Source: Acetobacterium woodii DSM 1030 (lineage in GTDB: Bacteria; Bacillota; Clostridia; Eubacteriales; Eubacteriaceae). Taken from it: DNA of 64,000 bases. The stretch lies in assembly GCF_000247605.1 (NCBI RefSeq), contig NC_016894.1, positions 2,903,732 to 2,967,731 on the forward strand, read 5' to 3'. A model generated the notes under the pieces. That model ran no database searches. It had not been told where the DNA came from and worked only from the letters and a program-made list of their open reading frames with translations. The position numbers and the translations under genes are program-made. This document shows positions 8,498 through 17,031 of the stretch, piece by piece. Position 1 is the first letter of the stretch. The number at the start of each line of letters is the position of its first letter.

Positions 8498-9535
8498 CTA
8501 ATTATTCTCGTATTGCAGGAAAATTCTAGCTTTTTTTCCATTTTTTTCTTCCCATTCATGCATTAACTGCTCATATATTCTTTGATTATGAACTCTTTTT
8601 CCAATATAAAAATCTGATAAATTTTTTGAAAAGTTTTGCTTGAATTGCAGTAAAGTATCATCATTTTTATTTGTAGCACCACCGCCTAAATGCATTTTTG
8701 TCATCTTTTTATTTATTCCATACTCGATTGCATGGTAAATCAATAAATTATTTGGACAAAGGTTTAAATATTCTCTTAAACTCCCTGATAGATGATAATG
8801 AATATAGTCACCCATAAACATAAACAAAGATGCAGCGACGACTCTTTCCTCGAATAGCGCCTCTAGTACAATCATATTATCCGGTATAAATTTGGATAAC
8901 TCATCAAAATATTCATTACTATAGTAATAAAAGTCATCCGCATTTAATCGATTCATGGTTTGATGATATATGTCCAAAAAAGAGTTTAATGATTGATTCT
9001 CTCTAATAATCACACCAGATTTTTGTGCTTTTCTAATTTGATTTCGCGCTTTACTTGTAATACTACTATTCCATATTTCTTCCATCGTTTTAGTAAGATC
9101 AAGATATACAGTTTCACGATTCTTTTCGATAATTATGTTATTCCTAAATATTTCATGATTTTTAAAAATCGGATGAAAACGAATGAACTCCGCCACAACA
9201 TTATTCTCGTTACACCATTCATGTAATAGTTTTTCAAACTCTTCTATATCATTGATATCGAACCCCTCAACTAATGGGCCACCGTAACCATAACAACTTG
9301 AAATATCATAAAAATTGGAGCTCATTCCATAGTCTGGTATATTAGTAATAATAAATGGATATAAAATTTTCATCCCATTATTCCCTAAATATAAACAACA
9401 TCTTGCTTCTCCCTCTCCGTTCAATTCATGAACTTTTGCATAACTTGATGTGAAGTAAATATCTTTTTTTTCTTTACCATAGCTTTCTAAAAATTCATTC
9501 CATTTTCTTTGTCCACTTATAATTTCAAAATGCAT
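8498..9535 (-). CDS. FemAB-like GNAT-fold protein
   Basis: This protein of about 345 residues has the double-GNAT FemAB/CelD-like layout: YFTSSYAKVHELN near the start, then SSCYGYGGPLVEG, a central SKARNQIRKAQKSGV and a C-terminal HLGGGATNKNDDTLLQFKQNFS. FemABX enzymes transfer an amino acid from aminoacyl-tRNA to an amino group; relatives in polysaccharide clusters are thought to acylate amino sugars. I prefer the ATG at 9535 (GGGG seven bases upstream, just after the previous stop) over an in-frame TTG at 9559. It lies between the PLP enzyme and the GNAT gene, so a role in decorating the nonulosonate or its precursor is plausible. Confidence 0.7.
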   Translation of the reverse strand: MHFEIISGQRKWNEFLESYGKEKKDIYFTSSYAKVHELNGEGEARCCLYLGNNGMKILYPFIITNIPDYGMSSNFYDISSCYGYGGPLVEGFDINDIEEFEKLLHEWCNENNVVAEFIRFHPIFKNHEIFRNNIIIEKNRETVYLDLTKTMEEIWNSSITSKARNQIRKAQKSGVIIRENQSLNSFLDIYHQTMNRLNADDFYYYSNEYFDELSKFIPDNMIVLEALFEERVVAASLFMFMGDYIHYHLSGSLREYLNLCPNNLLIYHAIEYGINKKMTKMHLGGGATNKNDDTLLQFKQNFSKNLSDFYIGKRVHNQRIYEQLMHEWEEKNGKKARIFLQYENN

Positions 9536-9539
9536 ATTA

Positions 9540-10586
9540 TTACCCCAGAATCGTCTCAATTTCGCATACTAACCTATCTAAATCTGTCAATTTATATCTT
9601 TGATCAATAATCAATGTTATTATTCTGTCAGACATTATCTTTGTAGTGTTGTTTTTAATTCTTTTTTCACTCTTCAAATTCCAATGAACCGGTAAATAAA
9701 TTTGCTTTAACTTTAATCTATTCAGTATCACCTCTCTTTTATTTTCAGTGACATAAATTGGCAATCCCAATGGTGTTTTTGATCCAATATCTTTAAATAT
9801 TATCTTTATATCTTCAATACCCATTAACAAATTTTGCAAATATTTATAATTTTTATTTCTTATACGTTTTATTTTCACAAAATTTATTTTTTCTAATAAT
9901 GCTTTTTCACTAGGACTACCATAAGCAAATTTTTGATAATATAAACTCTCAGCTAACTTAAACGCGAGCAAATAGCCTTCTTCTGAACCTTTATTATTTA
10001 CTATACAATCTGTTTTTAGTGCTCTAGCTTTTTTAATTTGATCAATGTAAGATTCATTCATTTCAAGATCATTTATTATTGTTCCTATATTAATATCAGT
10101 TTGTAACAAACTACCACTAATCGGCAAAAATTTTCTAAAGCTATTAAAAGCAAAATCGCCAAAATATTGATTCGAAATTGTATGCACTTTATCTTCAATT
10201 AGAACTTTGTTATTATTTTTCAACGAAGTTAAATACATCATTTCTATATCACTTAATGAAAGACCAAAATAATTAATAAACATAATAGATTCTACTTGAC
10301 CTATGTTTTTTTCTATGCTACTGATGTTTATTGAAAAATCTTCATTAATATCATAAAACATATAATTCATTCGTTCATTATCAAAAACATCTAAAATCGT
10401 TGGGCACAAATAACTTGGTACCATTATATTATTCTTACCAACTTGTCTAAGATATTTACAGATACAAGATAGGGACGATCTTCCACCATTTAAGAAATAA
10501 CCACTTACAGTCTCTGAACATTTCGTTACTATGTTCTTATCATACCAGAATTCTCCACCAATCGGCGTAAATATCATTTTTCTCAT
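9540..10586 (-). CDS. Divergent DegT-like PLP-dependent transferase
   Basis: This 348-residue protein resembles fold-type I PLP enzymes of the DegT/DnrJ group. It has FLNGGRSSLSCI near residue 32, a YLCPTILDVF segment, FINYFGLSL, IEDKVHT and a candidate PLP-lysine region GDFAFNSFRKFLP (around residue 150-160). It is shorter and much more divergent than the usual LegC aminotransferase, but it is the only aminotransferase-like gene in the operon and could supply the C4 amino group. Pairing with a FemAB-like gene is seen in other polysaccharide clusters. The ATG at 10586 has GAGG thirteen bases upstream; the ATG three codons later is an alternative. Confidence 0.65.
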   Translation of the reverse strand: MRKMIFTPIGGEFWYDKNIVTKCSETVSGYFLNGGRSSLSCICKYLRQVGKNNIMVPSYLCPTILDVFDNERMNYMFYDINEDFSINISSIEKNIGQVESIMFINYFGLSLSDIEMMYLTSLKNNNKVLIEDKVHTISNQYFGDFAFNSFRKFLPISGSLLQTDINIGTIINDLEMNESYIDQIKKARALKTDCIVNNKGSEEGYLLAFKLAESLYYQKFAYGSPSEKALLEKINFVKIKRIRNKNYKYLQNLLMGIEDIKIIFKDIGSKTPLGLPIYVTENKREVILNRLKLKQIYLPVHWNLKSEKRIKNNTTKIMSDRIITLIIDQRYKLTDLDRLVCEIETILG

Positions 10587-10631
10587 TTTAATCTTATGAC
10601 CTCGATAATTCTTCTGTCCTAAAAATAAATT

Positions 10632-11678
10632 CTACTGATCTTCCTCAATTTTTTTTCTCATTATTTCCATTTCATCAAGTTGTCCCATGTCCAACCATGC
10701 ATTTTCGCTGATTGGAAATAACCCAATCTTCTTACCTTTCGTTCTGTAATTTTCAATGATATCCGGAAAGCTTATTACCTGGTTATTATCAATTGCATCG
10801 ATGACCTCTCCATCAACCACATACATACCTGTATTAACAAAAAAAGATAACTCTGGTTTCTCCTTCATCTCTTCAATTTCTCCAGTTTCACCGATTTCTA
10901 CTACCCCATAAGGGATTCGTACTCGCTTCACGGAACAAATCATAGTTATAAAATTAGTTTGTTTTTTATGAAAGTTCAAAATTTTTTGATAATCTTCATC
11001 GATGAGAATATCACAATTTGACAAAATAAATGTGGAACCAATTTTTCCTTTTAATAAACTCAATCCTCCACCAGTCCCTAATGGGGTATCCTCATCAATA
11101 TAAGTAACTTGGTATTCTTTATCCAAATCATTAAAATAAGCCTTGATCATGTTTTTTTTATGATTAAGAATCAGATAAAAATCACTGCATCCATTTTCTA
11201 CAAAACGATTGATAATATGTTCAACAATAGGAATTTCACCAATTGGAATAAGCGGTTTTGGCAATATTTTTGTATAGGGATACAATCGAGTACCGAGGCC
11301 TCCCGCCATAATAACTACCGGCAGATCTAATTCCCTTTTGGGATTCACAGCTTCTTCATGAGCAAAAATGATACCTGTTATTTTATGTTGCTCATTAATA
11401 ATTGGGACTGCCTCAATGGAGTGAATTTTCATAAAACTACGCGCTTTGTATTTATCTTTTTCATTCAGAAATTTCGGATGATAATTAGCAATATTTTTTA
11501 CTAGAGCTTCGATGTTTCCCTTTTTTAAAATCCATCGTCTGATATCACCATCGGTTAGAGATGCCACTAACTTTTCATCAACTACGACAAAAACAACTTT
11601 TCTAGCAACCCGATCCAATTGAGCCATCGCATCAATTAAACAACTGCTTTCATCTATAAGAAAGTCATTCAACTCCAT
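10632..11678 (-). CDS. ptmE: Sugar-1-phosphate nucleotidyltransferase with N-terminal CBS pair (PtmE-like)
   Basis: About 348 residues. The first 115 or so form two CBS motifs (DGDIRRWILKKGN, then HSIEAVPIINEQHKITGIIF). From about residue 122 a nucleotidyltransferase domain follows with VIMAGGLGTRLYPYTK, LPKPLIPIGE and an acidic SNCDILI motif. In Campylobacter the CBS-bearing PtmE makes the GDP-linked glucosamine used for legionaminic acid, so the same role is likely here next to a LegB-like gene. Nucleotide preference cannot be read directly. The ATG at 11678 with GAGG eight bases upstream is preferred to an in-frame TTG at 11702. Confidence 0.82.
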   Translation of the reverse strand: MELNDFLIDESSCLIDAMAQLDRVARKVVFVVVDEKLVASLTDGDIRRWILKKGNIEALVKNIANYHPKFLNEKDKYKARSFMKIHSIEAVPIINEQHKITGIIFAHEEAVNPKRELDLPVVIMAGGLGTRLYPYTKILPKPLIPIGEIPIVEHIINRFVENGCSDFYLILNHKKNMIKAYFNDLDKEYQVTYIDEDTPLGTGGGLSLLKGKIGSTFILSNCDILIDEDYQKILNFHKKQTNFITMICSVKRVRIPYGVVEIGETGEIEEMKEKPELSFFVNTGMYVVDGEVIDAIDNNQVISFPDIIENYRTKGKKIGLFPISENAWLDMGQLDEMEIMRKKIEEDQ

Positions 11679-11704
11679 TATTATTTCCTCTTCTTTAAGC
11701 AAAA

Positions 11705-12685
11705 CTAGATATTATAAATATCTGTTTTATACTTACCCCCATTTTCTTCAAAAAAAACAATAGTTTCGTTTAAACCTTGCTCAAGGGTATATTCTGACTT
11801 CCAGTTTGTCAAGGCTTTAATCTTCCCATTAGAACCTAATAAACGATTTACTTCGCTTTTTTCAGGGCGAAGGCGTTCTTCATCGCAGATAATTCGGGCT
11901 TTGGGATTAATTTGCCTAATCAATTCATCTGCTAACTCTCCGATTGAAATTTCCTGTTGAGTCGCAATATTAATCTCCTCACCAATAGTTTTTTCTGTTT
12001 TGGCAATTTCAATAAAACCATTAATAGTATCTTTTACATAATTAAAATCCCGCGTCGGTGTCAATGATCCAAGATGAATTTCTTTTTTCCCAGAGAGTAA
12101 TTGGGTAATAATCGTTGGAATCACGGCTCTCGCTGATTGCCTTGGGCCATAAGTATTAAAAGGTCTAACAATTGTAATCGGTAAACTAAAGCTTCGATAA
12201 AAAGATTCCGCTAGACGATCTGCACCTATTTTTGTAGCTGAGTAGGGAGACTGCCCTTGAAACGGATGCTTTTCATCGATAGGCACATATTGAGCTGTTC
12301 CATATACTTCGGAAGTCGATGTTACTAAGATTCTTGGTGTTTCCAAATCTCTGGCTGCCTGCAAGACATTCAGTGTACCTTTTATATTAGTATCCACATA
12401 GGTATCTGGCGAATGATAAGAAAATGGGATTGCAATCAAAGCAGCTAGATGGTAGACTTCATCAATACCTTTCATCGCCGTTCGTATACCGTTGGGATCT
12501 CTAATATCACCAGCAATAACTTCTATCTCATCTAACACTTTTGGCGAAAAAGAATCCAACCATCCCCATGAATTGAAAGAATTATAATAAACAAAAGCTC
12601 TGACAGTTTTTCCGCGTTTTACCAGTTCTTCTACTAGATGACTTCCAATAAACCCATCTGCCCCTGTTACAAGTACTTTATCCAT
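11705..12685 (-). CDS. legB: NDP-sugar 4,6-dehydratase, LegB-like (extended SDR)
   Basis: This 326-residue extended short-chain dehydrogenase has the NAD-binding TGADGFIGSHL at residues 7-17, TSTSEVYGTAQ, the catalytic YSATK around residue 148 and RPFNTYGPRQSARAVIP. The pattern matches LegB, which converts GDP-GlcNAc to the 4-keto-6-deoxy sugar, the first committed step of legionaminate synthesis. It is not an inverting PseB-type protein. The start overlaps the stop of the Maf gene by one base (TAATG). The next gene starts 26 bases beyond its stop. Confidence 0.87.
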   Translation of the reverse strand: MDKVLVTGADGFIGSHLVEELVKRGKTVRAFVYYNSFNSWGWLDSFSPKVLDEIEVIAGDIRDPNGIRTAMKGIDEVYHLAALIAIPFSYHSPDTYVDTNIKGTLNVLQAARDLETPRILVTSTSEVYGTAQYVPIDEKHPFQGQSPYSATKIGADRLAESFYRSFSLPITIVRPFNTYGPRQSARAVIPTIITQLLSGKKEIHLGSLTPTRDFNYVKDTINGFIEIAKTEKTIGEEINIATQQEISIGELADELIRQINPKARIICDEERLRPEKSEVNRLLGSNGKIKALTNWKSEYTLEQGLNETIVFFEENGGKYKTDIYNI

Positions 12686-14517
12686 TAAAGTTCTCCCTTA
12701 TCGTAACTCTCTATAACATTTTTCAGAACGCTCATAATATTTTTATACAGTTCTCCACTAGCAAAAAGCGTATTAATAAATCGTTCGGTAGGATTGATTA
12801 TTCTTTTAACTTTCTGTATATAGATTTTTTCATTTCGGGTAACATCTACTTCATTGACTAAAAGCCCATACTCAACTCGACATGTTGGTAATACAATAAC
12901 TTTAAAGAAACTATTTATTTCCATTTTTTTGATAAGTTGCTCCATTTCAACATGTATTTTTCTTAGTTGACTTTCATTCTTTGTCTTCAATAGTTCTTTT
13001 AGTTTATTAAGATAGTTTTGAATACGCAAAACTAAATCATTATAAACGGCATACTCATTGGTCAATTTTATAATTTGTTCATTCATATTTGTTTTATCAT
13101 AGTTAGTCGGTTTATTTATGCTTTCAAATTCATCTTCATTTACTTCTTTATAAATTAGTTTTTCTTCAATGATATCTTTCAGAAATCGAAAAGATGTTCC
13201 TTCAATCTTTGCACCACCTACTGTGGTATTGATTACATCTAGTCTATATTTTGCAATTGTCTGTTCCATTAGTTTTTTCATGCTGAGATAGGACTCGGTA
13301 GTATTTACCATCTTACCTTCCACATTCTCAGTTGTAATCGCATCATCTATTACCTTTGAATCAGCCTTTGCCTCTAGACTTGCAAAGTTCTGACCTACTA
13401 AAATAATTTTTGAAAACTCTAATTTTGCCAATAGTTCCAGTGTCACAACAGCAATAGAGGGAGCGTCATTGACTTTTTCTATAATTTCATTTTGACTAGA
13501 TTTTAAAAAATAATCAGCAATCGTATCTTGAGTAGTAACCATGTGATATTTCGGTCCTTTGTATTGTTCTAATGTTTCGTACCCTACACTTGAGCCAAAA
13601 ATCATAGGAATATTGTTTATATTTCGATCATTGAATTTGTCAAAGACGTGTTGATTTTTCTCAGTTGGATCATATGTACACAATGCATGTGGATAAATAT
13701 CATTTTTTATTAATGCATCTATTGCAGAACCTACTGAAAACATAAACGCCAGTCCATCATTCTTTATTTTTCTTAAATTATCAGTTTCAAATTCCACTGA
13801 TGGTCCTGCCGCTACAAGAATTGCCGTTTTTCCTTTAAAAATGTGTTTATGTTCTATTAGTATGTTTGCTGTTTTCAATACTTCTTTAAAATTATTGACG
13901 CTATTAAGAATCCATCTTTTCTGAAATGCATAATTGGTCTTTAATGAGCCTTTCTTCTCTTTGACAATTTCTTTAAGCAGACCTGAAAACCGGGCATACT
14001 CTTCTTTAAAGACACCTTTATAAACGGGTAATACACATAAAACGATTTTTTTTTCAAAATTCAGAACGATCTCATTATATATTTCATTGATATTATTATT
14101 TAAGTGTATAAACCCAAGTTTTCGAATATTAAATTTATCCAACTTGTTAATTTTCAAAAAACAGTCCAATATCTCAATTGATGGTTCAATAATTGAAAAC
14201 GTCGTATCTGGGAATTCTTCACAAAAATATTTAATATGATAACCCAGTCCAATCCCGTAAAACAGAACGTATGCTTCGTCAGAAATTTCATCTCTATTTT
14301 TTAAATCATTAATTATTTTCTGCGCTTCAACAATGGGATTATATTTACTGTGTAGATATACAATTCTTTTATCATCCTTATATTTTAAAGTACTGTTTCC
14401 ATCGTTCGCTTTTTCAATTGAAAATTTAGGTGCCTCATTTTTTGTTTCCCAGCTCTTAATAGCTTGGTAAATATACGGATATTCTTTTTTCAAAAAGACG
14501 ATATTGTCAGCTAACAT
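12685..14517 (-). CDS. Maf-type flagellin nonulosonate glycosyltransferase (DUF115)
   Basis: This 610-residue protein is a motility-associated factor. It has an N-terminal domain with LFYGIGLGYHIKYF and IIEPSIEIL, then the core DUF115 segment ILVAAGPSVEFETDNLRK (around residue 236) and ALCTYDPTEKNQ. Maf proteins transfer CMP-activated pseudaminic, legionaminic or sialic acid to Ser/Thr of flagellin in the cytoplasm. It lies in the same operon as the sugar pathway and close to the flagellin gene, which supports that role. The start overlaps the previous gene by 11 bases behind a GGGGG ribosome site. Confidence 0.88.
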   Translation of the reverse strand: MLADNIVFLKKEYPYIYQAIKSWETKNEAPKFSIEKANDGNSTLKYKDDKRIVYLHSKYNPIVEAQKIINDLKNRDEISDEAYVLFYGIGLGYHIKYFCEEFPDTTFSIIEPSIEILDCFLKINKLDKFNIRKLGFIHLNNNINEIYNEIVLNFEKKIVLCVLPVYKGVFKEEYARFSGLLKEIVKEKKGSLKTNYAFQKRWILNSVNNFKEVLKTANILIEHKHIFKGKTAILVAAGPSVEFETDNLRKIKNDGLAFMFSVGSAIDALIKNDIYPHALCTYDPTEKNQHVFDKFNDRNINNIPMIFGSSVGYETLEQYKGPKYHMVTTQDTIADYFLKSSQNEIIEKVNDAPSIAVVTLELLAKLEFSKIILVGQNFASLEAKADSKVIDDAITTENVEGKMVNTTESYLSMKKLMEQTIAKYRLDVINTTVGGAKIEGTSFRFLKDIIEEKLIYKEVNEDEFESINKPTNYDKTNMNEQIIKLTNEYAVYNDLVLRIQNYLNKLKELLKTKNESQLRKIHVEMEQLIKKMEINSFFKVIVLPTCRVEYGLLVNEVDVTRNEKIYIQKVKRIINPTERFINTLFASGELYKNIMSVLKNVIESYDKGEL

Positions 14518-15130
14518 AATCGACCCCCTCGTCCGGGATTAAAAAGCCAATTTTTTCTACAGATTCTTCTACGAATGGCAACATTTCATATAAAAGCAAA
14601 TCACCAATTAAAACATTATCATGATTATTCATTGCTACTTCAAGATCAGGTAAAATCGCCATCATTTTTTTTACCAACTGAACATATTCATTCCATAAAG
14701 AATAATCATTAATAATTTCTTTCAAATTTTTGATTTGATCAATTCGACTTTGTGTATCAATGATCCATAAAACTCCTTCAAACATGTCAGCTAAGTCACT
14801 CCATGTTTCAGCTTTTGGGTTTTTATAAAATTCTTCTGATAAACTCTTTATTTTAGCAATCGCGTTTTTCATATAATTATAGGCTGAACTTAGCGTTTCA
14901 TCAACTAAACCTTTCAACTGATTACATATAACCTCAACCATTTCAATTGTATCGATGTTTTTTTCAAAATATTCATAATATTTCTGATAAATTGGTATTT
15001 CATCAATTATTAGATATGATAATTGCAAATGTTCCTCGTTCATTTTATTATTAATCAAATTAAACAAATTATCAATTTCATCTGCTCGATTCAAAAATTC
15101 ATACACTTCTTGCTGTAATTTCAACTTCAT
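14507..15130 (-). CDS. Unknown helical protein, first gene of the glycan operon
   Basis: I do not recognise this 207-residue protein. It is predicted to be almost wholly alpha-helical and acidic, with no signal peptide, membrane segment or cysteine cluster. Repeated heptad-like stretches (EVYEFLNRADEIDNLFNLI, MVEVICNQLKGLVDETL) suggest a coiled-coil or helical bundle. It is the promoter-proximal gene behind a sigma-D-like promoter and overlaps the Maf gene by 11 bases. A role as chaperone or partner of Maf or flagellin is possible but not shown. The start has AGGTG five bases upstream of the ATG. Confidence 0.75.
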   Translation of the reverse strand: MKLKLQQEVYEFLNRADEIDNLFNLINNKMNEEHLQLSYLIIDEIPIYQKYYEYFEKNIDTIEMVEVICNQLKGLVDETLSSAYNYMKNAIAKIKSLSEEFYKNPKAETWSDLADMFEGVLWIIDTQSRIDQIKNLKEIINDYSLWNEYVQLVKKMMAILPDLEVAMNNHDNVLIGDLLLYEMLPFVEESVEKIGFLIPDEGVDYVS

Positions 15131-15171
15131 TTTTTCACCTATCTTTAAAAATCATAATGTTTCTATTCTAT

Positions 15172-15198
15172 ATATCGACAAGACTAAAAATAAATTAA
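15172..15198 (-). promoter_or_regulatory. Sigma-D (SigD/FliA)-like promoter of the glycan operon
   Basis: On the minus strand TTAA (15198-15195), 15 bases, then GTCGATAT (15179-15172). Spacing and core CGATA match the promoters before flagellin and flgM in this window (TAAA-N15-GACGATAT). It lies 42 bases upstream of the start of the 207-residue gene and is the only good promoter seen for the operon. Confidence 0.6.
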
Positions 15199-15270
15199 CC
15201 TATTCTATTGTATATATTCATAGTATAGGTGTAATAGAAGTATTTGTAAAGAAAACATCTATAAAAAAAC

Positions 15271-15303
15271 GTAAAAAAAAACCGCCCTTCAGCGGTTTTT
15301 TGT
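15271..15303 (-). terminator. Rho-independent terminator of the flagellin gene
   Basis: Six-base-pair GC-rich stem AACCGC/GCGGTT (15280-15285 with 15292-15297) followed on the minus strand by a run of T at 15271-15281. It begins 11 bases after the flagellin stop and separates flagellin from the glycan operon. Confidence 0.85.
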
Positions 15304-15307
15304 TTAT

Positions 15308-16603
15308 TTATTGTAATAATTGAAGAACGCTCTGTGGTTGTTGATTTGCCTGAGCAAGCATTGATTGAGCAGCTTGAGAAAGGATATTATTCTTAGTGAA
15401 TTCCATCATTTCTTTAGCCATATCAACATCACGGATTCGAGATTCTGCGGAGGTTAAGTTTTCAGCAGATGTACCCAAGTTGTTGATAGTGTGTTCCAGA
15501 CGATTCTGAACTGCCCCAAGTTTTGCTCGTTGCGATGAAACATTAGCAATTGCGTTGTCGATTGTCGTAATTGCACTGTTTGCAGATGCCTGTTTAGTTA
15601 AATCAAGATCATTTACACCAAGTTCTTTAGCACTCATATTGTCAATACCTAATGTAGTTGACTGTCCAGTATTAGCACCTATTTGGAACGTTAAAACATT
15701 TGAAGCATCAACAACAACATCGCCTGATGCAGATATAGCATTATAATCCAAATCAATATTGATCCCAGTTACGGCTTTATTTGCTGCATCTGTGACAGCG
15801 ATCGTTTCTTTTTTAGCTGTTCCAACAGTAAAACTTAGCGTGCCATTTACACTTGTGTTACCTGAAATATTTACACCCTCAATAACTTTCGTTTTCGAGG
15901 TATCAATAGAAGCTACTAACCGGCCATCAACATCTGCTAAAGAAGCTGTGTTTGATGCGGTATCCACTGTTATAGTATAAGTTCCTTTGGCAAGATCTGT
16001 TGTGCTGATTCGACCAGATGTGATACCAGAAAAACTGCCAGCCCCTGTTCCTGTCGATTGAAAACTTGATATTGCAGCTGCAGTTACTGTAGTTTTAACA
16101 TGGTAGGTGCCACCTGCAACACCCGCTTCTACACTTATACCACCACTCGAAAGGCCTGAAACTGCTTCAGTTGTTTTAATTGCTTTATCGCCATTCAACA
16201 ATTTTTGGGTATTAAACTCAGTATCATTAGAAATTCTATCGATTTCTTTTGTCAATTGATTAATTTCTTTTTGAATTTCACCACGGTCTGCATCAGTGTT
16301 TGTATCATTTGAAGATTGAACTGCCAATTCTCTCATTCTTTGAAGAATGGAATGCGTTTCATTTAATGCGCCTTCTGCCGTTTGAATTAACGAAATACTG
16401 TCGTTTGCATTGGTTGATGCAGTATTTAAACCTGAAATCTGGCCACGCATTTTTTCTGAAATGGCCAAGCCAGCAGCATTATCGCCTGCTCGGTTAATTT
16501 TCAAGCCTGAAGATAATTTTTCTAATGACTTAGAAGTAGCCGACGTGTTTGCAGATAACTTATTGTAAGTATTTAGTGCTGCGATGTTATGGTTGATTCT
16601 CAT
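15308..16603 (-). CDS. hag: Flagellin
   Basis: This 431-residue filament protein has the conserved D0/D1 ends: MRINHNIAALNTYNKL and LKINRAGDNAAGLAISE at the N-terminus, and RIRDVDMAKEMMEFTK with ILSQAAQSMLAQANQQP at the C-terminus. The middle (about 140-340) is rich in Thr, Ser, Ala and Gly and lacks Cys, as expected of a variable surface domain. It offers many Ser/Thr sites for the neighbouring Maf pathway. The start has CGGAGGA before the ATG. A sigma-D-like promoter lies 114 bases upstream and a terminator follows directly, so it is a single-gene transcript. Confidence 0.97.
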   Translation of the reverse strand: MRINHNIAALNTYNKLSANTSATSKSLEKLSSGLKINRAGDNAAGLAISEKMRGQISGLNTASTNANDSISLIQTAEGALNETHSILQRMRELAVQSSNDTNTDADRGEIQKEINQLTKEIDRISNDTEFNTQKLLNGDKAIKTTEAVSGLSSGGISVEAGVAGGTYHVKTTVTAAAISSFQSTGTGAGSFSGITSGRISTTDLAKGTYTITVDTASNTASLADVDGRLVASIDTSKTKVIEGVNISGNTSVNGTLSFTVGTAKKETIAVTDAANKAVTGINIDLDYNAISASGDVVVDASNVLTFQIGANTGQSTTLGIDNMSAKELGVNDLDLTKQASANSAITTIDNAIANVSSQRAKLGAVQNRLEHTINNLGTSAENLTSAESRIRDVDMAKEMMEFTKNNILSQAAQSMLAQANQQPQSVLQLLQ

Positions 16604-16716
16604 TGTATTTTCCTCCGTTTTTTATTGACCGAAACCCTCGGCCTGGGAATTTTGTTAGGCTTTCCATCGTACGCAAGGTCCGCCAAATTATTTAAGCTCT
16701 TTCGCTCTTGTTATTA
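16604..16716 (-). other. Flagellin 5' leader
   Basis: About 105 bases of untranslated leader between the sigma-D-like promoter and the flagellin ATG. It contains a short stem CCGA/TCGG (near 16630-16643) and two GGA motifs: one in a GATGGAAAG context (around 16662-16670) and one in the ribosome site. In other Firmicutes two GGA sites in the flagellin leader bind CsrA. Binding here is only an inference. Confidence 0.4.
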
Positions 16717-16743
16717 ATATCGTCTAAACTTATATTTACTTTA
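16717..16743 (-). promoter_or_regulatory. Sigma-D promoter of flagellin
   Basis: TAAA (16743-16740), exactly 15 bases, then GACGATAT (16724-16717) on the minus strand. The sigma-28 consensus is TAAA-N15-GCCGATAA, so the match is close with ideal spacing. The same sequence with the same spacing occurs before flgM. Confidence 0.85.
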
Positions 16744-17010
16744 GAAAGTTTTTAAAGAAACTTCAATTTTTTTAATTATTTTGTTTAGTGATAATAATAA
16801 CGTCATTAATGGGTTGCTAAATATATTATCGGTTGTTTTATTTAGAAGTTTAGCCCTTTTTTTGAAAAATTAAAATTAATTGAGATAAATTCGCAGGCGG
16901 TTAATGCCCCTCCTACGAGAGCCTACAATTAAATTTCATCTATCATACAAACCTTTATGAATATGCGTAGTTTTTCTATTTTCAAAATAATTTGGCTTTC
17001 CCTCAAAACT

Positions 17011-17031
17011 AAAAAAAGGCGTTACCGCCTT
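17011..17031 (-). terminator. Terminator after the DUF6470 gene
   Basis: Stem AAGGCG/CGCCTT with a four-base loop (17016-17031) directly next to the stop codon, followed on the minus strand by seven T. It closes the flgM-flgN-flgK-flgL-DUF6470 unit. Between it and the flagellin promoter (16744-17010) there is no gene, only a possible weak hairpin (GTAGGC/GCCTGC) around 16893-16925. Confidence 0.85.

Noticed and set aside
11678-11702. TTG start for the CBS nucleotidyltransferase
   Set aside because: The ATG at 11678 has a well-spaced GAGG, which lies inside the longer version.
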